Both the position numbers and the translations under genes were made by a program. From Rickettsiales bacterium (lineage in GTDB: Bacteria; Pseudomonadota; Alphaproteobacteria; Rs-D84), in contig JAISGC010000018.1 in NCBI GenBank assembly GCA_031263295.1, positions 1 to 11,378 on the forward strand: a stretch of DNA of 11,378 bases, read 5' to 3'. Positions 1 through 6,335 of the stretch are shown here, one piece after another (within the stretch, counting starts at the first letter, position 1; each line of letters begins with the position of its first letter). The notes beneath the pieces are model-generated. The model was given only the letters and a program-made list of their open reading frames with translations. It did not search any database and was not told where the DNA came from.

Positions 1-753
1 AAGGCTCGCCATCGGCGCGTGCTGTGCTTTTCGCAATACGGCGGCGACCTGAATAAATACTGCCCCGCCCTGCTCCCGGATATTCCGATTAAAAATACCA
101 TCGGCGATGTCTTGGCGAAAAACGGATTGACGCAGCTGCGCCTGGCCGAGACCGAAAAATACAACCATGTGACCTATTTTATGGATAGCGAGCGGACGAT
201 AGACTTTCCGGGCGAGAAAAAGATTCTGGTCGCCTCCCCGGCGGTCGCGACATTCGACCTTGCGCCCGATATGGCCGCGCCAGAAATCACGCGCGAGTTT
301 TTGCGCAATATCGCACATTTCGACGCGGTCATTATGAATTATGCGAACGGCGATATGGTCGGGCATACCGGGGATATGGCGGCGACGATAAAGTCCCTGG
401 AATCGCTGGATTTTTGTCTGTCTAAAATAGTCCCGGCGGTGCTGAAACTCGGCGGCGCGATAATGATTACGGCGGACCACGGCAACGCGGAAAAGATGTC
501 GGACTGGCGCGGCCGAAAATGGACCGCCCACACGACAAACCCGGTCCCATTTATTTTGGTGAGCAATTCCTCTTTATTGCGAAAAGATTCCAGAGCGCGA
601 TTCCCCTTCGCTGGCGAAGGGGTGTCGCCCGAAGGGCGACGGGGTAGTGGAATCAAACTCCGTCGCCGCGGCACGCTTGCGAACATCGCGGCGACAATGT
701 TAAAACTCCTCGGCCTCCGCGCGCCCCGCGAAATGCAGCCGCCGTTGTTTTAA
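1..753 (+). CDS. gpmI: 2,3-bisphosphoglycerate-independent phosphoglycerate mutase, C-terminal part
   Basis: This is the 3' part of gpmI; the 5' end lies before base 1. The enzyme interconverts 3- and 2-phosphoglycerate in cytosolic glycolysis and gluconeogenesis. The visible 250 residues cover the end of the transferase domain (TEKYNHVTYF, FPGEKKILVASP) and the metal-binding phosphatase-like domain. The expected metal ligands are present: Asp and His in NGDMVGHTG (about 346-372), Asp-His in TADHGN (about 469-486), and His in TAHTTNPVPF (about 526-555). The usual C-terminal helix follows (TLANIAATMLKLLGL). Between VPFILVSNSS and that helix the protein carries about 23 extra residues (DSRARFPFAGEGVSPEGRR and a few more) encoded by a palindromic repeat at 587-653. 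The insertion keeps the frame and the conserved 3' end intact, so the gene is probably functional. The gene is convergent with the next one. Confidence 0.95.
   Translation, partial: KARHRRVLCFSQYGGDLNKYCPALLPDIPIKNTIGDVLAKNGLTQLRLAETEKYNHVTYFMDSERTIDFPGEKKILVASPAVATFDLAPDMAAPEITREFLRNIAHFDAVIMNYANGDMVGHTGDMAATIKSLESLDFCLSKIVPAVLKLGGAIMITADHGNAEKMSDWRGRKWTAHTTNPVPFILVSNSSLLRKDSRARFPFAGEGVSPEGRRGSGIKLRRRGTLANIAATMLKLLGLRAPREMQPPLF
587..653 (+). repeat. Palindromic element (family A) inserted in frame within gpmI
   Basis: The element begins ATTCCAGAGCGCGATTCCCC and ends GGGGTAGTGGAAT. It contains two perfect hairpins: CCCCTTCGC/GCGAAGGGG (603-622) and GTCGCCC/GGGCGAC with a GAA loop (624-640). 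The same start and end occur in an intergenic copy at 6261-6326, and the start alone recurs inverted at 7815-7832. It is translated as part of GpmI without a stop. Insertion as a mobile or amplified repeat is inferred from these matches and from the extra loop in a normally compact protein region. Confidence 0.85.
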
Positions 754-775
754 GTTTTGCCCGGTGGGGTATATT

Positions 776-856
776 TTCGCTCGGCGGCTTCGCCGCCTGT
801 GCGTATCCTCGTATTTGCTCGAACTTCGCCTGCGGCTCGTTCTCGCATACTCGGAT
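776..856 (+). repeat. Repeat family C, copy 1
   Basis: It begins TTCGCTCGGCGGCTTCGCCG and ends TACTCGGAT. The same opening, a TTC-looped GC hairpin, a TCCTCG block and the CTCGGAT end recur at 6946-7000. This copy carries about 29 extra bases in the middle, with their own small GCC-TGC-GGC hairpin, so it looks like a repeat within a repeat. Confidence 0.6.
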
Positions 857-870
857 GGATAAAAAATACC

Positions 871-919
871 AATTGCAAATTGAAGAGGGGCCGAAAGGCC
901 CCTCGGATAATTTGCAATT
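871..919. terminator. Long stem-loop, possible bidirectional terminator or repeat hairpin
   Basis: The arms AATTGCAAATT (871-881) and AATTTGCAATT (909-919) are perfectly complementary and enclose a second perfect stem AGGGGCC/GGCCCCT (886-903) with a GAAA tetraloop. The structure is two-storeyed and lies between two convergent genes. There is no clear T-run immediately after it, so termination is a guess; the secondary structure itself is unambiguous. Confidence 0.45.
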
Positions 920-935
920 AAATGACAAGCTATTA

Positions 936-977
936 CTTTTTATTTTCTCCGGGCCTCCGGCCCTTGAAAATAAAAAG
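936..977. terminator. A/T-armed stem-loop, candidate bidirectional terminator
   Basis: CTTTTTATTTTC (936-947) pairs perfectly with GAAAATAAAAAG (966-977), enclosing GGGCC-TCC-GGCCC (951-963). On either strand the GC-rich inner hairpin is followed by a T-rich arm, which is the form of an intrinsic terminator usable in both directions. It lies downstream of gpmI on the + strand and downstream of the secreted-protein gene on the - strand. Confidence 0.6.
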
Positions 978-1010
978 GGCGAGTTTTATCAAAACTCGCC
1001 CCACCAGGCA
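977..1010. repeat. Repeat family E, intergenic copy
   Basis: GGGCGAGTTTT (977-987) pairs with AAAACTCGCCC (991-1001) over 11 bases around an ATC loop, followed by CCCCACCAGGCA. The same element lies inside hisS near 11157-11189, where the stem has GGG/CCC in place of GAG/CTC. That is a compensated base-pair change. The 12-base tail recurs inverted at 758-769. Confidence 0.75.
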
Positions 1011-1014
1011 TACC

Positions 1015-2181
1015 CTACCTTTTCCCCAGCGCCGCAATCTTTTCGTTGAAAATCCGCGTCAGCTCGTCGAAGTCGGAAAGATACTGCCTCTCGACCTCGG
1101 ACATATCCGCGCGCTCCCCCGAAGCGAAGCTCTGCGCCGAAGCTCCGGCGCCGCCCTGCTCCGCGGTCGCGTCGGCCTCGCCGACGGCCCCGGCATCGGC
1201 GACGGCCTCCGCATTGTCGGCATCGCCCGCCGCGCTGCCCGCTTTTTCCCATTGCGCGGCGATTGAAAAATCCTGGTCGCACTTTATTTCCTTTCGTTCC
1301 GTCGTCGTGTAAATCGGCCCGTTGCGCCCGCCGTTGCGGTCTTTCGTTTGATACTTCCATCCGGCGAAATCATAGCCCTTTTTCTCAGGCGCGGGCGCCA
1401 GAGTGAATGTCTCGCCCTCCGCGCACTTTTGCCGCATCGCGACCCCGTCCGGCATCTTGTTCCAGTTGTTCGGGTCATAGACAATCGAAAACTCCTTGAC
1501 GGCGGAAACGCATTTTGCATTTTCCATGACCATATCTTTCTCGCAGCATTCGTGCCGCTTTCTGTCGTCGCCCGCGGCGAACTCCAAAACGCCCGCGCCG
1601 CGCTCGACATAGGCGTAATAAACTATGCCGCATTTGTCGGTGTTTTTGTGCTTGCACTTGCCGTCTTCGTATATGTTATCCGGCCGGGCCTCGCACTTTT
1701 CTTTTTCGTTGTCGGGCGCCAACGCGGGACCCGATACGCGGCCTTGGTCGGATGCGCCCCGCATCAGCTGCGGGCGACCTTTGGCGTCGGCAGGCTTGGA
1801 CAGCACCGCGACCAGCGATATGTCGTTGTCCAAGCCGTTGGGATAGCAATTGGTCAACACATTTGAGATGCGGTTGATCGCAGGAATCTGCGGAATAGAG
1901 CAGGTAGCGTCGACTAGGTGCCAGCTGGTAATATCCTTGCCGGAATCAAATAACCCACGATTGTATAGCCAGCCCCCGGGCAGCGTGCATCCGTCGCTGA
2001 ATCCGCCCTCGCCGTTCAGCCCCGATTCTCGCATCTTGGGATTGTAATAACACTCCATAAGGCGCGGCGTCCGTATGGCGGGCTCGGCGGAGGTGTCGAA
2101 GGTTATTGTGATTTTCGCGGCGTTCGCGGCCCCGGCCGTCAATGAAAATAACGCGACAAATAAAACGGCGACAAGTTTCAA
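1015..2181 (-). CDS. Secreted cysteine-rich protein with InlB B-type repeat
   Basis: This 388-residue protein starts with a clear Sec signal peptide: a Lys at position 2, a hydrophobic core, and ANA-AK cleavage near residue 21-22. The mature part has 12 cysteines (44, 65, 94, 112, 163, 176, 184, 212, 213, 224, 253, 301), an even number consistent with disulfides outside the cytoplasm. Residues about 230-312 resemble one InlB B / Listeria-Bacteroides repeat (FSIVYDPNN, KKGYDFAGW). An Ala/Gly-rich linker (about 314-358) leads to a charged C-terminal helix. Function is unknown; a surface or periplasmic binding role is inferred. The start is TTG at 2181, chosen because the signal peptide begins there. 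Upstream lies an (AG)7 run ending 10 bases before the start, which may serve as the ribosome site. It follows the ankyrin gene by 81 bases and probably shares its transcript. Confidence 0.8.
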   Translation of the reverse strand: MKLVAVLFVALFSLTAGAANAAKITITFDTSAEPAIRTPRLMECYYNPKMRESGLNGEGGFSDGCTLPGGWLYNRGLFDSGKDITSWHLVDATCSIPQIPAINRISNVLTNCYPNGLDNDISLVAVLSKPADAKGRPQLMRGASDQGRVSGPALAPDNEKEKCEARPDNIYEDGKCKHKNTDKCGIVYYAYVERGAGVLEFAAGDDRKRHECCEKDMVMENAKCVSAVKEFSIVYDPNNWNKMPDGVAMRQKCAEGETFTLAPAPEKKGYDFAGWKYQTKDRNGGRNGPIYTTTERKEIKCDQDFSIAAQWEKAGSAAGDADNAEAVADAGAVGEADATAEQGGAGASAQSFASGERADMSEVERQYLSDFDELTRIFNEKIAALGKR

Positions 2182-2191
2182 GACGGATTTA

Positions 2192-2205
2192 CTCTCTCTC
2201 TCTCT
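2192..2205. repeat. (CT)7 / (AG)7 dinucleotide tract in front of a start codon
   Basis: Seven uninterrupted CT units (AG on the coding strand) lie 10 bases upstream of the TTG start of the secreted-protein gene. They sit in the position of the Shine-Dalgarno sequence. Changes in unit number by slipped-strand mispairing would move or alter the ribosome site without changing the reading frame. Confidence 0.7.
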
Positions 2206-2262
2206 AGCTTTCCGCGGGTTCCAGCGATTAGATGAAAAAAGTTTCCGTGTTGCGGGCTCATA

Positions 2263-2886
2263 TCAATTGTTCTCCGTCTCGGACATTTTCTGGCGGAAAA
2301 GATTTTCCGACGCGATTTTCGATTTGATTTTATCCGCGGCCTTGTCCAGCGCGCTGCCCTTGTCGTCGCGCGGTTTTTCAATCGCATCGATTTCTTTCGG
2401 CTTCGCCAGGATAATATCCGCGGCGCGGTTCAGCGCCGCCGACTTTGGGGCATTGCCGCCCCGCTCTTTGTCATCCCGCGCTTTTTCGCCGCCGAATCCG
2501 GCGATAATATTTTTTGTATTCGCAATATCGCGCGCCGCGGCCGCCGCGTTTTCCGGCGCGGGCGCGTTGTTGTCGGATACCCGCGCGCGGGCGTATTCCA
2601 TCGCCGGGCCCATATCCGCGCCCGCGTTCCGCAAGACTTCCAAAACTTCGGGATGATTGTATCGCACGGCCATTTTTGCGGCCGCGCCGTCGTTGACATT
2701 TGGGTCCGCCCCGGCCTCGCATAAAATCCGCGCCGCATCCGCGAGCCCCCGAACCGCGCACATCCGCAGGGCGTATCCGTTGGCGGCGTTCGGGTCGGCC
2801 CCGTTTTCGAGCGCCTGGCGGATGGAATCGCCCTTCCATTCGTCGGCGATTTTTTCATCCTTCAATATTGCGGTCAATTCGTCCAT
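2263..2886 (-). CDS. Small ankyrin-repeat protein
   Basis: This 207-residue soluble protein has no signal peptide. Residues 31-60 and 61-90 are two clean 30-residue ankyrin repeats (AGADPNVNDG-type turns, helices such as AARILCEAGA and VLEVLRNAGA), preceded by a partial capping repeat (ALENGA, about 25-30). The C-terminal half is Ala- and charge-rich, with two related helical blocks: SAALNRAADII (about 149-159) and SALDKAADKIK (about 178-188). Ankyrin repeats bind proteins, and the partner here is unknown. I chose ATG at 2886 over an in-frame TTG at 2904 because a TATAAT box (2893-2898) would lie inside the longer reading and points to transcription starting at this ATG. The gene lies between the large fibre-like protein and the cysteine-rich secreted protein, in the same direction as both. 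Confidence 0.8.
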   Translation of the reverse strand: MDELTAILKDEKIADEWKGDSIRQALENGADPNAANGYALRMCAVRGLADAARILCEAGADPNVNDGAAAKMAVRYNHPEVLEVLRNAGADMGPAMEYARARVSDNNAPAPENAAAAARDIANTKNIIAGFGGEKARDDKERGGNAPKSAALNRAADIILAKPKEIDAIEKPRDDKGSALDKAADKIKSKIASENLFRQKMSETENN

Positions 2887-2892
2887 AAAGTT

Positions 2893-2901
2893 ATTATACC
2901 A
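2893..2901 (-). promoter_or_regulatory. Extended -10 promoter for a leaderless ankyrin-gene transcript
   Basis: On the - strand the sequence TGGTATAAT forms a perfect extended -10 box. The ATG at 2886 lies about seven bases downstream of it, at the expected transcription start. No Shine-Dalgarno sequence fits in that space, so a leaderless mRNA is the simplest reading. There is no good -35 box, which is normal for TGn promoters. Confidence 0.6.
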
Positions 2902-2924
2902 CAAACCGCCGCTTATTCATATTC

Positions 2925-2948
2925 CGACCGCCGCGGCGCGGGCGGTCG
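2925..2948 (-). terminator. GC-rich stem-loop behind the fibre-like gene
   Basis: CGACCGCC (2925-2932) and GGCGGTCG (2941-2948) form an eight-base perfect stem around an eight-base loop, four bases after the stop codon of the large gene on the - strand. No T-run follows, so it may only slow polymerase or protect the mRNA end. It separates the fibre-like gene from the ankyrin promoter. Confidence 0.4.
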
Positions 2949-2951
2949 CGG

Positions 2952-5894
2952 CTATTGAATCATCACGCTGACGCAGCTGCCGCCCTGCTTTATCGCCGAG
3001 AACGCGCCGGTCCAGGAATCGAGCCCAAGGTTTAGCCCGAACTCGGCCACGGCGGTGGTCGTGTTGAACTGCAACGAATTGACCGTGACGCTGGTCGCGT
3101 TGCCCTCGATGTTCAGATTCGATATGGTTCCGCCGCTCGTATATCCGTTGAAGTCAAAGCTGAGATTATACGGCCCCTGCCCCTTGGCCATATAGGTCCC
3201 GGAGAAATGCCCGGTGAAGTCGGCCTTCGTCGGCAGCGTGAACTGGACCTGAATCGTCCCGTAGGACTTTGACAATTGCGTGGAGCCGCATTCTGGCGCC
3301 GCGCCGCCGCCGATGCTGCTCAACAGAACCCACGACATAACCCCGTTGTTGGATTTCAGAACATATTCGCCCGTGGCCGGCGGCGCCGGGACATCGATGA
3401 TGCCCAGGGACGCCTTGGCCGCGGCGATGGTGGTCCCGCCGGTTCCGCCGTTCTGGACGGACAGGATGCCCGACACGCCCGGCGTTATATTCGCGCTGCC
3501 GTCGAAGGATGCGGCCGAGGATGCGCCCAGACTCACCTGAATTGTCCGCGCGGTGGCCAGCTTCGTTGCCGTGCCCGCGCTGCCGGTCGTGTTTTGGTTC
3601 AGCGTCGGAATGTCGCTCGCGACTATCGCGCGGAAGGAGGGCGCGCCCGCGGCCCCGTTCGGCGCGGCGAAAAATGACTTCGCTGCGGCCGTGCTGGCGC
3701 CAGTTCCGCCCTTCGCGACCGCAAGCGTTCCGGTCGCGGAGCCGAGGTCCAGACTTCCCGACGACGCGGCGACCCATTGCAGCATCGGCTTGCCGCCGCC
3801 GTCGACAATGGACAGGGCCTTGCCTATGTCCGCCGCCGTGTAATCGGGCAGTTTCGGCTGATAGCTCGTCGTCAGAGTGCTGGTCATCATCGCGTATAAA
3901 TCATTGGCGCCCTTTTGCGAGAACGCGAGATCCGTCGCGTTCGCGCTTTGGAATTGCTGGGTCAGCTGAACGACGCCCTTGTTTCCCTCGGATGCGTTCG
4001 CGACGCTGATTTGTATGGAATCGGCCGCGGGATTCAGCGTTACATTGTATCCGGTCAGCGTCTTATATTTCATCGCATTCGTCGCGGTGGAATCGGAAGT
4101 CAGGACGCCCAATGTCGCCGCGGTCCCGGTCGTTGCCTTTGTCAACGACAAGGACGACGGAGTGGTGTCCGTCCACGGAACATTCACATACGCGACGCCC
4201 GCCGTGGTCAGATTTACCGGATAGAACTTTCCGGCGGTCGTAGACGCCGCGTTTATCGTCGCGTCGGCTGCGGCCTGATTCAGTTTCAGCAGGCCCGCCG
4301 CCGTATTCGTCGCCGCCGCATAGGTCGTGTTCGTGTCGGTCGCCGCAATGGTTATCGTATCGGCCGTCGCGGTCAGGCTTACATTGCTCCCGCTGGCCAG
4401 CGTCTTGTATTTCATCGCGTTCGTCGCGGTGGAGTCCGAGGTCAGGACGGCCAGGGTCGCCGCGGTCCCGTTCGCCGCCTTGGTCAAAGTCATAGACGAC
4501 GGCACGCTCGGAATCGTGGGTTTATTGATAAGGTCCGCATAGTTTCCGGATGTCGCGACCACCGCGAAACTGGGTATGTCGATAAGGTCCGAATATTTTC
4601 CAGTCTTGGATATTTTATGCAGGTTCACAAAGCCGGACGACAGCGACTCGGACTCGCTCGGCGTCAGCGTCAGGACATTGTTCGTCTTCAAGTTCGCGGT
4701 TCCGATTGTCGGCTTGTTGATAAGGTCGTTGTAATTTCCGCTGGTCGCGACAAGCGCGAAGCTCGGTTTTTCGCGCAGGTCGGCGTAAGACCCGGTCTTG
4801 CTGATTTTGTGCAATTCCACCACGCCCGCGAGCAGGGATTCGTTGTTGTTCGGCGTCAACGCTTCGTTGCTGGCGGTGTCGAGTATGGCCGCGGTGTTCG
4901 TGTCGACAAGTGTCGGCAGGCCGTCTTCTAGAATATCGGCGAGGTTGTCGGGTATGTCGGACAAATCGGTGAACTTGCCCGTGAACGCGACCCTGTTGAA
5001 GCCGCGGAGATTCGACGCCGACGGCGGATTGATAAGGTCGGAATATTCCGCGCTGGTCGCCACATTCGCGAAGTTCGGCTTGTCGTTCAGGTCGTTCCAG
5101 CTGCCCGTTTTTGTTATCTTGTGGACATTTATCGTGGTGCCGTGCGTGACGATCTCGTCCGCGTCCGGCGTCAGCGCCAGGACATTGTTCGATTTCAGAT
5201 GTATCGGCATATCCTCGTTCGGCTTGTTGATAAGGTCTGTATAGCTGCCGGTCGTGGCGACGACGGCGAATGCGGGCCGATCGTTCAAGTCCGCGTAGCT
5301 CCCGGTTTTCGACACCTTGTGCAGGTTTATCATCCCCGACGCCAGAGATTCCGACGCCGATGTTTCGAGCGGCAGAACATTGTTGCTTTTAAGGCTGGCC
5401 GTTCCGACCGCCGGTTTGTTCGCCAGATCGTTATAGTCGCCGGTAATCGCCACGGACGCCAGGCCCGCGACCAAGGAGTCCGCGTATGCGTTGGCGACCC
5501 GGACGCCGTCCTGGACGAAGCCCTTGGTCGCCAGAACCGGCGCCGCGTTCGCGCTCCCCGCGGCCAGGCCGAGCAGGCCGAATAATGCGGTCGCGATTGC
5601 CGCGGCCGCCGCCGCGCGCCGTAATTTTGCCGAGAACTTGTTTTTTGATTTGGGAAGGCCGTAATTTTTATCGGCCATAGCGCAGATATACGCCAGGCGT
5701 TTGCGCTCCGGGTCGTATTTTTGCGAATATTTGCATAATTTGGCGGCGCCGGGCGGATGCATGCTTTCGGGATTGAAAAAGTTGGCGGTCCCGAAGCCCC
5801 GGTCGGAGTCGCGGACGGCCCGGCCGGAGTCCCGGCCGTCCGCCGTCGCGACGACGCCTTGTTCGGCGCGATTAAATTGATTTCCCTGATTCAT
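2952..5894 (-). CDS. Large secreted fibre-like repeat protein (phage-tail-fibre-type repeats)
   Basis: This 980-residue protein has an unusual front: about 72 polar residues, then MADKNYGLPK, a basic stretch and a hydrophobic Ala-rich segment ending ANA-AP near residue 117. That fits a signal peptide with a long extension, or a true start at Met73 (5678). I prefer 5894 because a purine-rich ribosome site and a promoter precede it. Residues about 150-460 contain ten copies of a tGxYxDLxxxP motif arranged in roughly 64-residue units (SGNYADLINKP, LKSNNVL, NLHKISKTG). A second duplicated block reads NGTAATLAVLTSDSTATNAM and recurs about 110 residues later. Two GGTG motifs (VAKGGTGAST, VQNGGTGGTT), typical of phage tail fibres, follow. 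The last 115 residues form a distinct domain with two cysteines. No phage structural genes adjoin it. A surface adhesin or fibre is inferred. Confidence 0.85.
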   Translation of the reverse strand: MNQGNQFNRAEQGVVATADGRDSGRAVRDSDRGFGTANFFNPESMHPPGAAKLCKYSQKYDPERKRLAYICAMADKNYGLPKSKNKFSAKLRRAAAAAAIATALFGLLGLAAGSANAAPVLATKGFVQDGVRVANAYADSLVAGLASVAITGDYNDLANKPAVGTASLKSNNVLPLETSASESLASGMINLHKVSKTGSYADLNDRPAFAVVATTGSYTDLINKPNEDMPIHLKSNNVLALTPDADEIVTHGTTINVHKITKTGSWNDLNDKPNFANVATSAEYSDLINPPSASNLRGFNRVAFTGKFTDLSDIPDNLADILEDGLPTLVDTNTAAILDTASNEALTPNNNESLLAGVVELHKISKTGSYADLREKPSFALVATSGNYNDLINKPTIGTANLKTNNVLTLTPSESESLSSGFVNLHKISKTGKYSDLIDIPSFAVVATSGNYADLINKPTIPSVPSSMTLTKAANGTAATLAVLTSDSTATNAMKYKTLASGSNVSLTATADTITIAATDTNTTYAAATNTAAGLLKLNQAAADATINAASTTAGKFYPVNLTTAGVAYVNVPWTDTTPSSLSLTKATTGTAATLGVLTSDSTATNAMKYKTLTGYNVTLNPAADSIQISVANASEGNKGVVQLTQQFQSANATDLAFSQKGANDLYAMMTSTLTTSYQPKLPDYTAADIGKALSIVDGGGKPMLQWVAASSGSLDLGSATGTLAVAKGGTGASTAAAKSFFAAPNGAAGAPSFRAIVASDIPTLNQNTTGSAGTATKLATARTIQVSLGASSAASFDGSANITPGVSGILSVQNGGTGGTTIAAAKASLGIIDVPAPPATGEYVLKSNNGVMSWVLLSSIGGGAAPECGSTQLSKSYGTIQVQFTLPTKADFTGHFSGTYMAKGQGPYNLSFDFNGYTSGGTISNLNIEGNATSVTVNSLQFNTTTAVAEFGLNLGLDSWTGAFSAIKQGGSCVSVMIQ
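3915..5460 (-). repeat. Internal DNA repeats of the fibre-like gene
   Basis: The repeated protein units are also visible as DNA. GGCTTGTTGATAAGGTC-type segments (+ strand) recur near 4510, 4710, 5030 and 5220, and two near-identical blocks lie around 4060-4140 and 4410-4500. Such internal similarity allows copy number to change by recombination. Confidence 0.6.
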
Positions 5895-5935
5895 AACCCC
5901 GGCCCCTCTCGAAAATAATCCTTTTTCGATAGGAA

Positions 5936-5965
5936 ATTATATACCTATACGCGTATTTGCATCAA
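5936..5965 (-). promoter_or_regulatory. Sigma-70-type promoter of the fibre-like gene
   Basis: On the - strand TTGATG (5960-5965) and TATAAT (5936-5941) are separated by 18 bases. The spacer contains the palindrome ATACGCGTAT (5947-5956), a possible operator. Transcription would start near 5929, giving a leader of about 35 bases with a GAGAGGGG ribosome site before ATG 5894. Confidence 0.65.
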
Positions 5966-5983
5966 GCGAAAAATACTAATGAG

Positions 5984-5997
5984 TTTTTTTTTTTTTT
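5984..5997. repeat. Homopolymer T14/A14 tract upstream of the fibre-gene promoter
   Basis: Fourteen uninterrupted T on the + strand (A on the coding strand of the fibre-like gene) lie about 18 bases upstream of its -35 box, at roughly -55 to -68. The tract could bend DNA, act as an UP-like element, or vary in length by slippage. Confidence 0.7.
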
Positions 5998-6100
5998 GGA
6001 TTTCTGCGGGTTTGCGGGCATTTTGTGATGGCCGGCGCGATTTTGCATTTGCGGAAAAAAGCAAAAATAATCCATTTTCGCCCATTTTCCGATTCGCCCG

Positions 6101-6199
6101 CCGAAGCGCGACGGGCCTTCCGCGCGGTGTTCCCCTCCTTTGGAGGGGTGGCCGCGAAGCGGCCGGGGTGGTGCCTATCACAAGCTCTGACCTCTCCTT
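6101..6199 (+). repeat. Palindromic repeat family B, copy 1
   Basis: This is the fullest copy. It has a CCGAAGCGCGACGGGC head, a CCTTCCGCGCGGTG segment, hairpin CCCCTCC/GGAGGGG (6132-6148), hairpin GGCCGC/GCGGCC with a GAA loop (6150-6164), GGGGTGGTG, and a tail reading GCCTATCACAAGCTCTGACC. It lies in the non-coding stretch 5895-6335 between the fibre-gene promoter and the toxin gene. That stretch otherwise holds only the A14 tract and the family A copy at 6261-6326. Confidence 0.8.
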
Positions 6200-6260
6200 A
6201 TTTCCTCAACTATTTTCTCCAAAGGAGCGGTCATTTTTCTGAAAAGAAAGTCAAAGAATT

Positions 6261-6326
6261 ATTCCAGAGCGGTATTCCCCTTCGCGGGCGTTGCGGGTGC
6301 CCGCGAAGCGGGCGGGGTAGTGGAAA
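6261..6326 (+). repeat. Palindromic element (family A), intergenic copy
   Basis: It starts ATTCCAGAGCGGTATTCCCC and ends GGCGGGGTAGTGGAA, like the copy inside gpmI. Its internal stems differ: CTTCGCGGGC (6280-6289) pairs with GCCCGCGAAG (6299-6308). It ends about ten bases beyond the stop codon of the toxin gene and may serve as that operon's 3' hairpin. Confidence 0.75.
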
Positions 6327-6335
6327 TTATCCGGA

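Larger units (their letters stand above)
758..1010. repeat. Composite hairpin-rich element bounded by inverted 12-mers, between convergent genes
   Basis: The gap between gpmI (ends 753) and the convergent gene ending at 1015 is almost filled by this block. Its left edge TGCCCGGTGGGG (758-769) is the inverted, one-mismatch counterpart of its right edge CCCCACCAGGCA (999-1010). Inside are a GGCGGC/GCCGCC hairpin (783-797), a long hairpin 871-919, another at 936-977 and another at 977-1001. The layout looks like a MITE or a merger of several palindromic elements, and it could also act as a bidirectional transcription stop for both flanking genes. Confidence 0.6.

Noticed and set aside
1348..1866. 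172-codon open frame on the + strand opposite the secreted-protein gene
   Set aside because: It is antisense to a gene with a clear signal peptide and ordered cysteines and has no motif of its own.
2182..2265. Read-through fusion of the ankyrin gene and the secreted-protein gene
   Set aside because: Both are in the same frame with one TGA between them and 27 sense codons. But the signal peptide must be N-terminal to work, so two separate proteins are far more likely. TGA also ends other genes here, so recoding is not indicated.
3915..4931. 338-codon open frame on the + strand opposite the fibre-like gene
   Set aside because: It is rich in Arg and Gly with no fold-like pattern and runs antisense to a well-supported repeat protein. 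Its length follows from repeated GC-rich codons on the other strand.
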